NCBI GenBank assembly: GCA_910586725.1
Contig: CAJUJL010000019.1
Coordinates: 1 to 52,146, forward strand
Reading direction: 5' to 3'
DNA from: an uncultured Lachnospiraceae bacterium
GTDB taxonomy: Bacteria; Bacillota; Clostridia; Lachnospirales; Lachnospiraceae
DNA length: 52,146 bases
Made by a program: the position numbers and the translations under genes. The notes beneath the pieces are model-generated. The model saw nothing but the letters and a program-made list of their open reading frames with translations. It was not told the origin of the DNA and ran no database searches. Within the stretch, counting starts at the first letter, position 1, and every line of letters begins with the position of its first letter. Positions 18,237 through 26,852 of this stretch are shown piece by piece.

Positions 18237-18265
18237 ATTGTAACACAATCTATTCCTTTCTACAA
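18237..18265 (-). promoter_or_regulatory. Promoter of the carbamate kinase operon
   Basis: TTGTAG (18260-18265), a 17-base spacer and TACAAT (18237-18242) on the minus strand, 50 bases before the ATG at 18186. Confidence 0.65.
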
Positions 18266-18290
18266 TACTGCCGTTTTATGAAAAAGAAAA

Positions 18291-18335
18291 AGAACCTGCT
18301 GCCAGATTTTCCATAAAATCCTACAGCCAGGTTCT
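18291..18335 (-). terminator. Terminator of the HtrA-like protease gene
   Basis: AGAACCTG (18291-18298) and CAGGTTCT (18328-18335) pair, with further GCTG/CAGC-type inner pairing, followed on the minus strand by TTTTTCTTTTTC. Confidence 0.75.
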
Positions 18336-18371
18336 TTCCAGATTGTATTTCTGATTACATCTGCTTTCTGT

Positions 18372-20129
18372 CTAATTTTTGCTTCCCAACGTCACCTCTA
18401 TCGTCTGCTCCACATATTCTCCATTCTGAGCGCGTTGAACAATAACTTCTACTTTCGTCCCTGCCGGCAGATACCGCATCAAATCCTGCACCTCATCCAT
18501 GGATTTGACGTTTCTTCCGTCAAATTTAGTAATAATATCTCCCTGCATCAATCCTGCGCTGTCTGCACTGCTGCCTTCTACAATCTGTGCGACATAAACG
18601 CCCTGCGGCATATGATAAGTCTCCGATACGGACTGTGTAACATCTACGCCGGAAACTCCAAGATACGCGCTGTCCGAACCTCTTACCAATTCTCTCGTAA
18701 TCAACTGTCTGATAATCGGTATCGCTGTTTTTGCAGGAATTGCATATCCCATTCCTTCTACACTGGTCTCGGCATATTTTACAGAAGTAATCCCAATTAC
18801 TTCTCCGTTGTCATTTAAAAGCGCCCCTCCGCTGTTTCCCGGATTAATTGCCGCAGACGTCTGCACCAGTTCATTCGTTATGGAACTGCCGTCGGATTCA
18901 TTTGTAACTGTCACTTCTCTGTCTAATGCGCTGATTACGCCCATTGTTACGGACTGTCCATATCCCAGCGCATTGCCGATCGCTATAGCTGTCTGGCCAA
19001 TTTTAAGCTGGGAAGAATCGCCAAAAGCAGCCAATCGAATCTCCTGTTTCGTTTCATCTTCAATATTTTCAAGCGCTACGGAAACAACCGCAAGATCGCT
19101 GCTTGGATCTGTTCCTTTTACCCTCGCATCTACAGAACTTCCGTCCGCAAAAACAACCGTCAACGTCTGCGCGCCTTCAATCACATGATTATTGGTGGCA
19201 ATATACAGATTTTCTTCATCCTGGCTGATTATGATTCCCGAACCGCATCCTTCACTTTCGTATTCCTCATATCCATAAAAGAAACTGGGCACCTGTGTTC
19301 TGGCAATCGTAGTAATTGAAACAATCGACGGCATCGACTGGTCCACTATCTCCGATACATCTGTCACGGCGCCTTTGGCAGACTGGTCGGCATCCCCCTC
19401 TGTCCGGCTTGCAATAGAATCAATTTCTTCTGTTGTCTCCGCAATATTTAAATCTGCCCCGGATAAAACCTCTTCGTTCTCAAATGAGTCTTCGGATGCA
19501 TCTTCTCTCACTGCTTGATTAAACAAATATGCCGATCCGGCAAATGTTACCCCGGCAATCATCCCGAATGTCAGAGCCATGACAGCAAACTTCAGAATCT
19601 TTACCGCTGCATTCCCGCCTTTCTTTTCCTTTTGCTGCGGCGCTTCATATGCTTGATTCCATCCGTTGCCTGTTCCGTCGTTTGGCGCATTCTGCGTATA
19701 TGTACCGGCATTCTGCGGCTGGCCGTAAGCATAATAATCTGTCTGTCCCCATGCGCCGTTTTGCTGCCCGCTTCCGACTCCATCCACATGCACGCCACCC
19801 GCTGCTGCGCTTTCCTCCACAGGAACTCCCATCCTGATTTCCTGATTTTCCCATGCAGCGGCTTCCGGCGCCTCACACTGCTTTGCTCCGCTTATCTGTG
19901 ACGCTTCGCCATATCCCGCCGGATTTATCGCTGACGCCTCGCTTTGCTCCGCTCCTCTCATCTCCGGCGCTTCGCCATATCCCGCCGGATTTATCGCTGG
20001 CGTCTCGCTTTGCTCCGCTCCTCTTATTTCCGATGCCGCGCCCTGTTCTGCAGAATTCTCTCTATGTCCCATATTATAATCATCCGTAGTTCCGCTTCCT
20101 GCCGTAAATTCGTTTTCCAATTCCCGCAT
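18372..20129 (-). CDS. HtrA/DegP-like membrane-anchored serine protease with PDZ domain
   Basis: A 585-residue protease for surface protein quality control. The cytoplasmic N-terminus is long (about 175 residues), rich in Ala, Gly, Gln and Glu, and contains tandem 22-residue repeats (residues 38-88). One transmembrane helix follows (177-205), then the trypsin-like domain with His315 in ATNNHVIEGA, Asp345 in SSDLAVVS and Ser433 in INPGNSGGAL, and a PDZ domain (about 490-580, LMQGDIITKFDGRNVKSMDEV). AAAGGAG lies 8 bases before the ATG. It stands alone between two terminators. The triad is intact, so it should be active outside the membrane. Confidence 0.95.
   Translation of the reverse strand: MRELENEFTAGSGTTDDYNMGHRENSAEQGAASEIRGAEQSETPAINPAGYGEAPEMRGAEQSEASAINPAGYGEASQISGAKQCEAPEAAAWENQEIRMGVPVEESAAAGGVHVDGVGSGQQNGAWGQTDYYAYGQPQNAGTYTQNAPNDGTGNGWNQAYEAPQQKEKKGGNAAVKILKFAVMALTFGMIAGVTFAGSAYLFNQAVREDASEDSFENEEVLSGADLNIAETTEEIDSIASRTEGDADQSAKGAVTDVSEIVDQSMPSIVSITTIARTQVPSFFYGYEEYESEGCGSGIIISQDEENLYIATNNHVIEGAQTLTVVFADGSSVDARVKGTDPSSDLAVVSVALENIEDETKQEIRLAAFGDSSQLKIGQTAIAIGNALGYGQSVTMGVISALDREVTVTNESDGSSITNELVQTSAAINPGNSGGALLNDNGEVIGITSVKYAETSVEGMGYAIPAKTAIPIIRQLITRELVRGSDSAYLGVSGVDVTQSVSETYHMPQGVYVAQIVEGSSADSAGLMQGDIITKFDGRNVKSMDEVQDLMRYLPAGTKVEVIVQRAQNGEYVEQTIEVTLGSKN
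19865..20035 (-). repeat. 66-bp tandem repeat within the HtrA-like gene
   Basis: The same 66-base unit occurs about two and a half times: the stretch starting TTCGCCATATCCCGCC appears at 19905 and again at 19971. It encodes a 22-residue unit of the form AEQSExxAINPAGYGEAxxx. The units are nearly identical in DNA, implying recent expansion and a likely variable copy number. Confidence 0.8.
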
Positions 20130-20230
20130 ATTAAAAACTCCTTTATCTGTTTTTCATAAGTTTTTTTACTTCTGACTGTTGATTAGTTTACATTGTATTT
20201 GTGTTGCTTTTGTGAAAATAAAGTGCAAAA

Positions 20231-20265
20231 AAGGTGAAAGATGCTTTCTTTTCATCTTTCACCTT
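20231..20265 (-). terminator. Terminator of the LCP gene
   Basis: A 13-bp perfect stem (AAGGTGAAAGATG with CATCTTTCACCTT, 20231-20243 and 20253-20265), followed by six T on the minus strand. Confidence 0.85.
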
Positions 20266-20282
20266 CATGTTTCCAAAGTATT

Positions 20283-21434
20283 TTATTCTACGCCGTCTTC
20301 CTGCATGTTATATTCGGTGTCCGCCGTACTTGTGTTATCGTTTCCGGTCAGAGGATTATCCAGCCTTGTAGCGGAACTTGCAGTACAACCTGTATAATTT
20401 ACAATGTAATCGCTGATACCGCTTACTGTAGTCGACACATTATTTTTCTCATCAAACAGATATTCATGCAGCTCTTTTACATTTGTCTCCAGATCGGTCG
20501 GTACGACAAGATCTCCCTTCGTACCGTAATTGCCGGTGCATAATTCGAACGGCCATCCGTGCGTGTCCGCAAGCTCATAATCCATTACGTCGCTGGCAAG
20601 CTTTAACATATCCGCACTGGAGAAACTGGTGGAAACTTCACCAATCATGCTGTTTATCATGCTTCCGATCGTGGTAATGCCGGAGCCTTTTGCTTTTTCA
20701 ATCATCTTAGTCAGAACAGTCCTCTGACGTTCTGTACGCTTAAAGTCATTTCCCGCAGTATAACGAATCCGGCAATAAGCCAGCGCCTGCACGCCGTCCA
20801 CCGTATGAACGCCGCCGCCGCTAAGCTTACTGGAATTGTGATTTGTAACGCTGTTAATTTCATCAATATAATTGTCGTTCATAATCTGCACTTCCTGATC
20901 GGTAAGCGTAAGCTCAACTCCGCCCAGCAAATCGACCGCATCCACCAGTGCGCCGAAGTCAACCACCACATAATCGACAATATCGAGATTCAGATTTTTA
21001 TTCAGCGCGGCAATTGCGCCTTTTGCGCCGTTTCCTTTCGAATATGCGGAATTGATCTTACCGTAAGTATCGTCTTTGACATTTAAAAAGGTGTCACGGT
21101 ACACCGATATTAATTTTACCTTCTTGGTATCGTTATTGATGCTCGCGATCATAATACAGTCCGAATTACCCGATTCATATTTTCCGCTTTCACGGTTGTC
21201 AATGCCAAATAATGCTATATTTGTATATCCTTGCAGCACTTCCGCCGTTTCGGAATCTAATTCAATATTCATTGCCGGGTCTTCCTGCCTGATATCTTCT
21301 CCGGAACTGTTATCAACTTTGCCCATCCAGGAATAGATAAATAATCCAACCAGCAAAGCTACTAAAACAACAATTTCAATGGTAAATAATATTATTTTGT
21401 TTTTCTTTTTTTTCTTTTTTCTTCCCGTACCCAT
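20283..21434 (-). CDS. LCP (LytR-CpsA-Psr) family glycopolymer ligase
   Basis: A 383-residue membrane-anchored transferase that attaches undecaprenyl-linked glycopolymers to peptidoglycan. It has a Lys-rich cytoplasmic start, one transmembrane helix (about residues 14-36), and the LCP domain from about residue 70: NIALFGIDNR, SDCIMIASINNDTKKVKLISVYRDT, GGVELTLTDQEV, and the catalytic Arg-rich loop AYCRIRYTAGNDFKRTERQRTV. The C-terminus is a Thr/Asn-rich tail. The ATG follows TGGAG by 5 bases. It has its own promoter and terminator but adjoins the polysaccharide cluster, whose product it would fix to the wall. Confidence 0.93.
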   Translation of the reverse strand: MGTGRKKKKKKNKIILFTIEIVVLVALLVGLFIYSWMGKVDNSSGEDIRQEDPAMNIELDSETAEVLQGYTNIALFGIDNRESGKYESGNSDCIMIASINNDTKKVKLISVYRDTFLNVKDDTYGKINSAYSKGNGAKGAIAALNKNLNLDIVDYVVVDFGALVDAVDLLGGVELTLTDQEVQIMNDNYIDEINSVTNHNSSKLSGGGVHTVDGVQALAYCRIRYTAGNDFKRTERQRTVLTKMIEKAKGSGITTIGSMINSMIGEVSTSFSSADMLKLASDVMDYELADTHGWPFELCTGNYGTKGDLVVPTDLETNVKELHEYLFDEKNNVSTTVSGISDYIVNYTGCTASSATRLDNPLTGNDNTSTADTEYNMQEDGVE

Positions 21435-21495
21435 TTCAACTCCATTCTTTCAGGATTTTGCCTTCCTGAATATATAGTATTTGACAAACAATTCC

Positions 21496-21524
21496 AATAT
21501 ATAACTTTTTTTTGTTTCTGTCAA
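21496..21524 (-). promoter_or_regulatory. Strong promoter of the LCP gene
   Basis: Perfect TTGACA (21519-21524), a 17-base spacer and TATATT (21496-21501) on the minus strand, about 60 bases before the LCP start at 21434. It separates LCP expression from the glycosyltransferase genes upstream. Confidence 0.75.
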
Positions 21525-21567
21525 TCTCCCAATTTCGAAAGGAATTGTACATATTACACAAAAATCA

Positions 21568-22296
21568 TTAATTTTTCCATAATTTTTTTCTATTTAACAA
21601 AATCCTTACCAATCGCATGCGTTTGACCGCCATTTCCAAAACTGTGCCATGTGAAAAGTCCGAAACATTTGCATCATGCCTTCGGTACAACAAAAGCTTA
21701 TCCCTGATAAAAACGCTGTTTCGGCCTTTTAAATCATTGATTATGCCAATCCACTGATCATGCATTTCAATCTCATCCGGAATCGGCAATACATAAGACA
21801 ACAGATTTTTTTCAAAAGCCATACAGCATCCCATATAACGATTTTTCAGCAAATTGTTCAAAAATCCCGGTTTTGATCCACGATAAGAAAAAAAAGATGG
21901 CATTTGCACCCGGGTCAGATCGGCATTCATTACCTGCGCGTCATGACAAACCAGGCTGCATCCGTTTTTTCCCAGATATTGCATCACGATGCGAACCTTA
22001 TTGTCCGTCCAGACATCGTCCTGGTCCGACATAAAAATATACTGTCCCCGGCACTGTTCTAAAGCCGCATTGATATTTTGTTTGATTCCCTTTCCGGGAC
22101 CTGCAATGATCCGAACAGGAATTTCACCATTTTGATACTCCTCCAGGATTTTCACCGTTGCGTCAGAAGAACCGTCGTCTGAAACAATCACTTCGTCACT
22201 GGCCGTAAGATTTTTCAAAATAGAATCCATCTGCTCTCTGATATATTTCTCTCCATTATATACCGCCACTGCCACTGAAATTCTGATTTCTTCCAT
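21568..22296 (-). CDS. Family 2 glycosyltransferase (rhamnosyltransferase-like)
   Basis: A 242-residue cytoplasmic GT-A transferase with no membrane helix. The fold's landmarks are VAVYNGEKYIREQMDSIL, IVSDDGSSDAT, the DxD-type metal site in MSDQDDVW and an acceptor-side motif EMHDQWIGI. These resemble streptococcal RgpB/Cps-type rhamnosyltransferases. A GTG at 22305 overlaps the upstream stop (GTGA), but the ATG at 22296 has AAGG 8 bases before it and is the better start. Either way it is translationally coupled to the DUF1972 gene. It is the last gene of the polysaccharide operon. The donor is not proven; GDP-D-rhamnose or UDP-sugars are candidates. Confidence 0.85.
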   Translation of the reverse strand: MEEIRISVAVAVYNGEKYIREQMDSILKNLTASDEVIVSDDGSSDATVKILEEYQNGEIPVRIIAGPGKGIKQNINAALEQCRGQYIFMSDQDDVWTDNKVRIVMQYLGKNGCSLVCHDAQVMNADLTRVQMPSFFSYRGSKPGFLNNLLKNRYMGCCMAFEKNLLSYVLPIPDEIEMHDQWIGIINDLKGRNSVFIRDKLLLYRRHDANVSDFSHGTVLEMAVKRMRLVRILLNRKKLWKN

Positions 22297-22301
22297 TCTC
22301 T

Positions 22302-23456
22302 TCACCTTAGAAATATATGTTCATAAGTCCTTGCAATCCGCTCATGGCTGTAATGATCCAGAATTCTTTTTTTTGCCTGCGCGCCAAATTCCTGTCTTTT
22401 TGCCGCATCAAACTTTACCGTCTCTTCTATCAGGGAAGACAGGCTGCCTTCTTGCTTTGTCCAGTAAAGCGCCGCCTCTTCTCCGACTTCCCGGTTAAAT
22501 CCCACATCCAAAAGCAGGTTTATATCCGTACTTCCCAAAGCCTCCAGCAAAGACGGATTTGTGCCTCCCACTTCATGTCCATGCAGATAGGCAAACGCAT
22601 TTTCCCGGATTTTTTTCAGAAGCTGTTCGTCATATACCGTCTGGCAGAATACAATGCGGGGATCTTTTTCAAAACCTGTCGCGTCTTTTAATTTCTGATA
22701 AAAAGCATTTTCTTCCACGTTGCTGATAATAGCAAGTTTTTTGCCCGTCGCTGACGCCATAAATTCCCGGATCATTGTCTCATAATTATTTTCCGGCACA
22801 AACCGCCCTACGATCAAAAAGTATTCCAATGGCATCAGATCCCATTTCCGATACCATTGGCAAAGCTTTGGATCTTCGTCTGAAAGCCCGCTCTTTGCCA
22901 CATCTGCGCCGTAAGCCGCAAACACCGTCTTTGGCCTGTACTTTTGATAACTGTTTTGGATATAAGATTCCATATTTTTCGAATCGCAAACCAGCAAATC
23001 CGCATGCTTAACCATTCCTTTTTCTGAAAATTTCCAGTACTTTCGGATCGCTTTATTCCACTTTGCCCGCATCCATTCATGTCCGTCCGGATTGACAAAC
23101 AGTCTGCCCCCGCTTTTTTTCAGACGGCGTTTCAGCACGCCTGTAAAAGGCCCGATCCTGCATGCCAGCACGTAGACAATTGGACTCCTTAACGAATGCC
23201 GTCTGATAAACTTCAAACAATATGCAAAGGCCGCCAAATCATACCAAACTGCCTTGGCCGGTCCGATCTTCGGCGTTTTTATCTGAAAACAATGACAGCC
23301 CTGGTATTCAAATTCATCTTTTTTATCCGCCATACACGCTATGTGGTACCGAATGGCCCCGTTTTCTGTATGTCTTGTCAATTGCTCGACAAATGTTTCA
23401 AACCCGCCATATTTTGCCGGGATTCCCTTACTTCCAATAATAAATATATCCTGCAT
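22302..23456 (-). CDS. DUF1972-type glycosyltransferase (Cps2T/RgpA-like rhamnosyltransferase)
   Basis: 384 residues of GT-B fold. The N-terminal DUF1972 region has the signature IGSKGIPAKYGGFETFVEQL, and the C-terminal half has the GT4-type elements YFLIVGRFVPENNYETMIREF and HGHEVGGTNPSLLEALG. Streptococcal relatives with this layout (Cps2T, RgpA) transfer rhamnose to the first lipid-linked sugar. Here the likely donor would be GDP-D-rhamnose made by the right-hand operon, since no dTDP-L-rhamnose genes are visible. AGGGG is 6 bases before the ATG. About 100 bases without a gene separate it from the preceding transferase. Confidence 0.88.
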   Translation of the reverse strand: MQDIFIIGSKGIPAKYGGFETFVEQLTRHTENGAIRYHIACMADKKDEFEYQGCHCFQIKTPKIGPAKAVWYDLAAFAYCLKFIRRHSLRSPIVYVLACRIGPFTGVLKRRLKKSGGRLFVNPDGHEWMRAKWNKAIRKYWKFSEKGMVKHADLLVCDSKNMESYIQNSYQKYRPKTVFAAYGADVAKSGLSDEDPKLCQWYRKWDLMPLEYFLIVGRFVPENNYETMIREFMASATGKKLAIISNVEENAFYQKLKDATGFEKDPRIVFCQTVYDEQLLKKIRENAFAYLHGHEVGGTNPSLLEALGSTDINLLLDVGFNREVGEEAALYWTKQEGSLSSLIEETVKFDAAKRQEFGAQAKKRILDHYSHERIARTYEHIFLR

Positions 23457-23557
23457 GCGTTTCCCCTGTTCTGCTGCGATTTTGCGCTATGCTTTTGTAC
23501 GGCGGACTTTATCCCCCGCTCCGTTGCCGCCCGCATCTGTCAAAACGATTTTCTGAT

Positions 23558-25228
23558 TCATTTCATGGCATATGTGTGCTTTTCTTTCAGGCTTAAGTTG
23601 CAATTATAACAGGGATCCGGCTCCGCCAGTTTCTCTTTCCATTTTTGAAAAAAAACTTCTCTTCCGTTTGCACTGTCATCCTTCGGCTCATTTTCCACGC
23701 CTATGACTGCCGTCACTTCCGGCGTAACCGCGATTCGATAACCATGTTCCTGCAATCGGAAACAACAATCGGCATCACGGTAAATCCCTGCCATAGAATG
23801 ATCCATACCGCCAGCCTTAGCAAGCGCTTCACGACGAATCATCACGCACGCAAAAAGCGTTGCGCTGACATTCTGCGGAATAACGGCATGGAGAAAGTAT
23901 CCTTTATATTCTGCCGGGATGCCTCCGCTTGAACCAATCAGATTTCCTGTTTCATCGTAAATCAGACCGCAGGAATGCACGCGCCGTTTTGCCGTGAGCA
24001 GCTTTGCGGACACTGCCGCAGTATCCGTATGCTGACAGATCCCAAGAAATTCCTCCAGCAGCCCATGCGGATCTACTTTTACATCCTCCCGAATATATAA
24101 TATATAATCACCAGAACATTTCTTTTCTATCCCATGCGAAAGGGATTCGATATACAGATAGTGAATCTTAAAACCATATGCTTTGTCTGAAAAAGACATA
24201 TTTTCATAATGATTCCTGATCTGCTCCAGCTGATTTTTATTTTCTGCCGCGACAGTCAGCTCATATTCCCCTTTTAGCGCATAGCTTACACGATATACGC
24301 CAAGATTTTCGGTCACTTCCGCTCTTCCCGGCTCCCCGCACCTGTTTAGATGCGCTTCGATCGCCCGGCAGCCATTGTCAAAAGCATATGCTTTATCCGT
24401 GCTGTTTCCCGCCGTTGAACCTTCGTGAATTCTCCAATGGTAAAGAATTTTGGGCACATGCCTGACGATTGCCCCCGCATCAACACAGCGAAGCACAAAA
24501 TCATAATCCTGCGCGCCGTCGTATTCTTTTTTCAGACCGCCGGCCTTTTCCAATAGCTCTTTGGAAAACATCAACAAATGGCAAAAATAATTGTTGCGCC
24601 GTAAGAATTCCAAATTGAAATCCGGCTTAAAATGAGGTCTGCTGTATACGGAGCCGTTTCCGTTGATTTTATCTTCATCCGAATAAATCATGGCCATCTG
24701 CCGTTCCGTTTTGGAATAACATTCATTCAAACAGGTTACCATCTCATACAGCGCATGCTCCGCCAGCAGATCGTCATGATCCATCAAAATCAGATACTCT
24801 CCCTCTGCCATATCGAATCCCGCGTTTGTATTTTCTGAAATTCCGCCGTTTCGTGAGAGACGTTTATAGCAGATTCTTTCATCCGCATATTTTTCCACCG
24901 TTTTTTCCACGGCATCGCTCTTGCTTCCGTCCGCAATGCAAAGCTCCCAATTCCAGTAACTCTGCATAAAAACCGACTCCAATAATTCCCGCAAATAAGT
25001 TTCCGGCGTCTCATAAGCGGGCACAACGATACTGACCATCGGTTCGTAAGAAAGCGGCTTGTCTCTCTGCTCTCTGATCTCTTCTTCCGTCGGCATATAA
25101 CGTTTGAACTGCTTTGAATAAGAACGCATCGGTGATTTGCGCCTCTCCTGCGCTTTTAAAACAAGTCCCCGAAATCCATAACGATTCAAAAGCCCTGTAA
25201 AATAATTCCATTGATATTTCAGATTCAT
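23558..25228 (-). CDS. Two-domain family 2 glycosyltransferase, first domain intact
   Basis: 556 residues. An N-terminal helical segment (about 1-60) precedes an intact GT2 domain (about 64-330): VSIVVPAYETPETYLRELL, ELCIADGSKSD, the metal site in LMDHDDLL, IYSDEDKI and the QDYDFVLR acceptor motif. A second GT-A-like domain (about 335-520) keeps the shape and some motifs (YILYIREDVKV, ACVMIRREALAKAGGMD) but its first half is worn. The last residues include EPDPCYNCNLSL, an ending shared with two other transferases here. It lies 5 bases after the glycosylphosphotransferase stop and lacks a clear ribosome site, so it probably relies on coupling. Confidence 0.85.
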   Translation of the reverse strand: MNLKYQWNYFTGLLNRYGFRGLVLKAQERRKSPMRSYSKQFKRYMPTEEEIREQRDKPLSYEPMVSIVVPAYETPETYLRELLESVFMQSYWNWELCIADGSKSDAVEKTVEKYADERICYKRLSRNGGISENTNAGFDMAEGEYLILMDHDDLLAEHALYEMVTCLNECYSKTERQMAMIYSDEDKINGNGSVYSRPHFKPDFNLEFLRRNNYFCHLLMFSKELLEKAGGLKKEYDGAQDYDFVLRCVDAGAIVRHVPKILYHWRIHEGSTAGNSTDKAYAFDNGCRAIEAHLNRCGEPGRAEVTENLGVYRVSYALKGEYELTVAAENKNQLEQIRNHYENMSFSDKAYGFKIHYLYIESLSHGIEKKCSGDYILYIREDVKVDPHGLLEEFLGICQHTDTAAVSAKLLTAKRRVHSCGLIYDETGNLIGSSGGIPAEYKGYFLHAVIPQNVSATLFACVMIRREALAKAGGMDHSMAGIYRDADCCFRLQEHGYRIAVTPEVTAVIGVENEPKDDSANGREVFFQKWKEKLAEPDPCYNCNLSLKEKHTYAMK

Positions 25229-25233
25229 TTGCT

Positions 25234-26643
25234 CTATTTTGAACCCTTTCCCATAATGACTACCTGTAACGTTTTTGCTAAAATTTTAAAATCCAGTCCA
25301 ATGCTCCACTGGGAAATATAATGCGTATCCAGCGCAACCACTTCTTCAAAATCCTTGATATCGCTGCGCCCGCTGACCTGCCACATGCCGGTGATCCCCG
25401 GCTTAATGCCAAGTCTTGCCCTGTGATGCATCTGATACTGCTCAAATTCTTCCACAGTCGGGGGCCTCGTGCCTACCAGACTCATATCTCCCTTTAACAC
25501 GTGAAAAAACTGCGGCAGCTCATCAATGGAATACTTTCTCATAAATTTTCCGATCGGAAAAATTCTCGGATCATCCTCCATTTTAAACATCAGTCCAGAC
25601 ATTTCATTCTGCTCCATCAGGGAAGCCTTCTGTTCTTCCGCATCTACTCCCATCGAGCGAAACTTGTAGATTTTAAACTTTCTGCCGTTTTTTCCTACCC
25701 GCACCTGGGAAAAAAACACCGGTCCCGGAGACTGTTTCTTAATGATCGGGGCAAATATGAGAAATGCAAACCCACAGACAATCAGTCCAAGTAAACTGCC
25801 GATTATATCCATCAGCCGTTTGGCAAACAGCTGCCTTGGCGAAGCAATTTTCATACTGGATGTCAAAACCAGATAATTGCCGTATTTTGCAACTGCTTTA
25901 TTGGGCGCAAGCGCGTTCATATGCACCAGATTATAGTGCACCGTAATACCCATTTCAAGCAATTCATTTGCCAGGGCCTGTGAGCTTTCCCTGGTATTCC
26001 CATTGATGAACACTTCGTCCACCACATTGGTACGCAGATACTCATAGCAGTCATCCGCATTGGCTACCACGGGCACGCCGCATATTTTGGCGCCCTTCAA
26101 ATCCTGATCCACCACAATCACGCCGGATACAACAAAATCCCGGTACTGAAGATTTGCAAACTCCATTAAAACTTCTTTGGCATAATCCGTAGTCGTGAGT
26201 AAAATCATCACGGAGAGGTTTTTTTCATTTTCCATTCTTTTCAGAATGATATGTTTTAACAGCAGCCGTTCCGCAAAAACCAGCGCCATAGAAATAAACC
26301 AATACGCAAAAATGATCTGCCTTGAATAGATTTCCGTCTGCTTCGTCGCCACCTCAAAAGCCAAAATTCCGGCAAAAATAATCGTGCAAAAAGTTATGCT
26401 GGCATTTGCTTCCTGAAAATGCCCTCTTCTTAAAATGCCTGTGTACGGCTCAAAAAAGAATACTACGCATATATCAATCAAAAGCATTACAATTGCCAGT
26501 CTTTCGTACGGTTCACTGGAATACGGAAGATGCCACCCCAGCCGCATGACATAAGCAATCGTCAGCGCAACCTGCAAACAAACCATATCTAATATTGTAA
26601 AATCCAAATGCTTAAGCCAGCTCTTCTTTTCCTTTTTATACAT
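25234..26643 (-). CDS. Polyprenyl glycosylphosphotransferase (initiating sugar transferase)
   Basis: A 469-residue membrane enzyme that starts the polymer by moving a sugar-1-phosphate from a nucleotide sugar to undecaprenyl phosphate. It has four to five N-terminal helices (to about residue 130), a Rossmann-like CoA-binding middle part (KNLSVMILLTTTDYAKEVLMEF), a further helix at about 280 and the catalytic C-terminal sugar transferase domain: KRLMDIIGS, QVRVGKNGRKFKIYKFRSM, KYSIDELPQFFHVLKGDMSLVGTRP and KPGITGMWQVSGRSD. The full-length WbaP/CpsE-type layout suggests a hexose such as glucose or galactose as first sugar. GAGGT precedes the ATG by 8 bases. Confidence 0.95.
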   Translation of the reverse strand: MYKKEKKSWLKHLDFTILDMVCLQVALTIAYVMRLGWHLPYSSEPYERLAIVMLLIDICVVFFFEPYTGILRRGHFQEANASITFCTIIFAGILAFEVATKQTEIYSRQIIFAYWFISMALVFAERLLLKHIILKRMENEKNLSVMILLTTTDYAKEVLMEFANLQYRDFVVSGVIVVDQDLKGAKICGVPVVANADDCYEYLRTNVVDEVFINGNTRESSQALANELLEMGITVHYNLVHMNALAPNKAVAKYGNYLVLTSSMKIASPRQLFAKRLMDIIGSLLGLIVCGFAFLIFAPIIKKQSPGPVFFSQVRVGKNGRKFKIYKFRSMGVDAEEQKASLMEQNEMSGLMFKMEDDPRIFPIGKFMRKYSIDELPQFFHVLKGDMSLVGTRPPTVEEFEQYQMHHRARLGIKPGITGMWQVSGRSDIKDFEEVVALDTHYISQWSIGLDFKILAKTLQVVIMGKGSK

Positions 26644-26654
26644 AACTTTCTACC

Positions 26655-26852
26655 TCATTTATTTTTGGCAGCGTGCAGATAAAGCCATGTTTTGGCATAA
26701 TTTTTCCGCTCATCCTCCGACATATTGCCAACCTTCTCATAAGGAAGCTTTGTTACAGCCATCTGAATTTCCCCGCATTTAAAGCACTCTACGTTCTTTC
26801 TTCTTGAAACCACCCGAATCCACCCGCAATTGGGGCAAATAAATACTTTCAT
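26655..26852 (-). CDS. 65-residue zinc-ribbon protein inside the glycan operon
   Basis: A tiny protein with two zinc knuckles, CPNC (residues 6-9) and CFKC (23-26), followed by a polar helix ending in TWLYLHAAKNK. The fold would be a rubredoxin- or RNA-polymerase-M-like zinc ribbon. Its ATG overlaps the stop of the preceding transferase (ATGA), with GAGG about 10 bases upstream, and it ends 11 bases before the initiating transferase gene, so it is clearly part of the operon. Neither DNA binding nor an enzyme role can be inferred; a scaffold or regulator of the membrane transferases is possible. Confidence 0.8.
   Translation of the reverse strand: MKVFICPNCGWIRVVSRRKNVECFKCGEIQMAVTKLPYEKVGNMSEDERKNYAKTWLYLHAAKNK

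Noticed and set aside
23482..23562. A 24-codon frame starting with an ATGA overlap at the end of the transferase gene at 23558
   Set aside because: Too short, without a ribosome site, and nothing in the peptide suggests a function.
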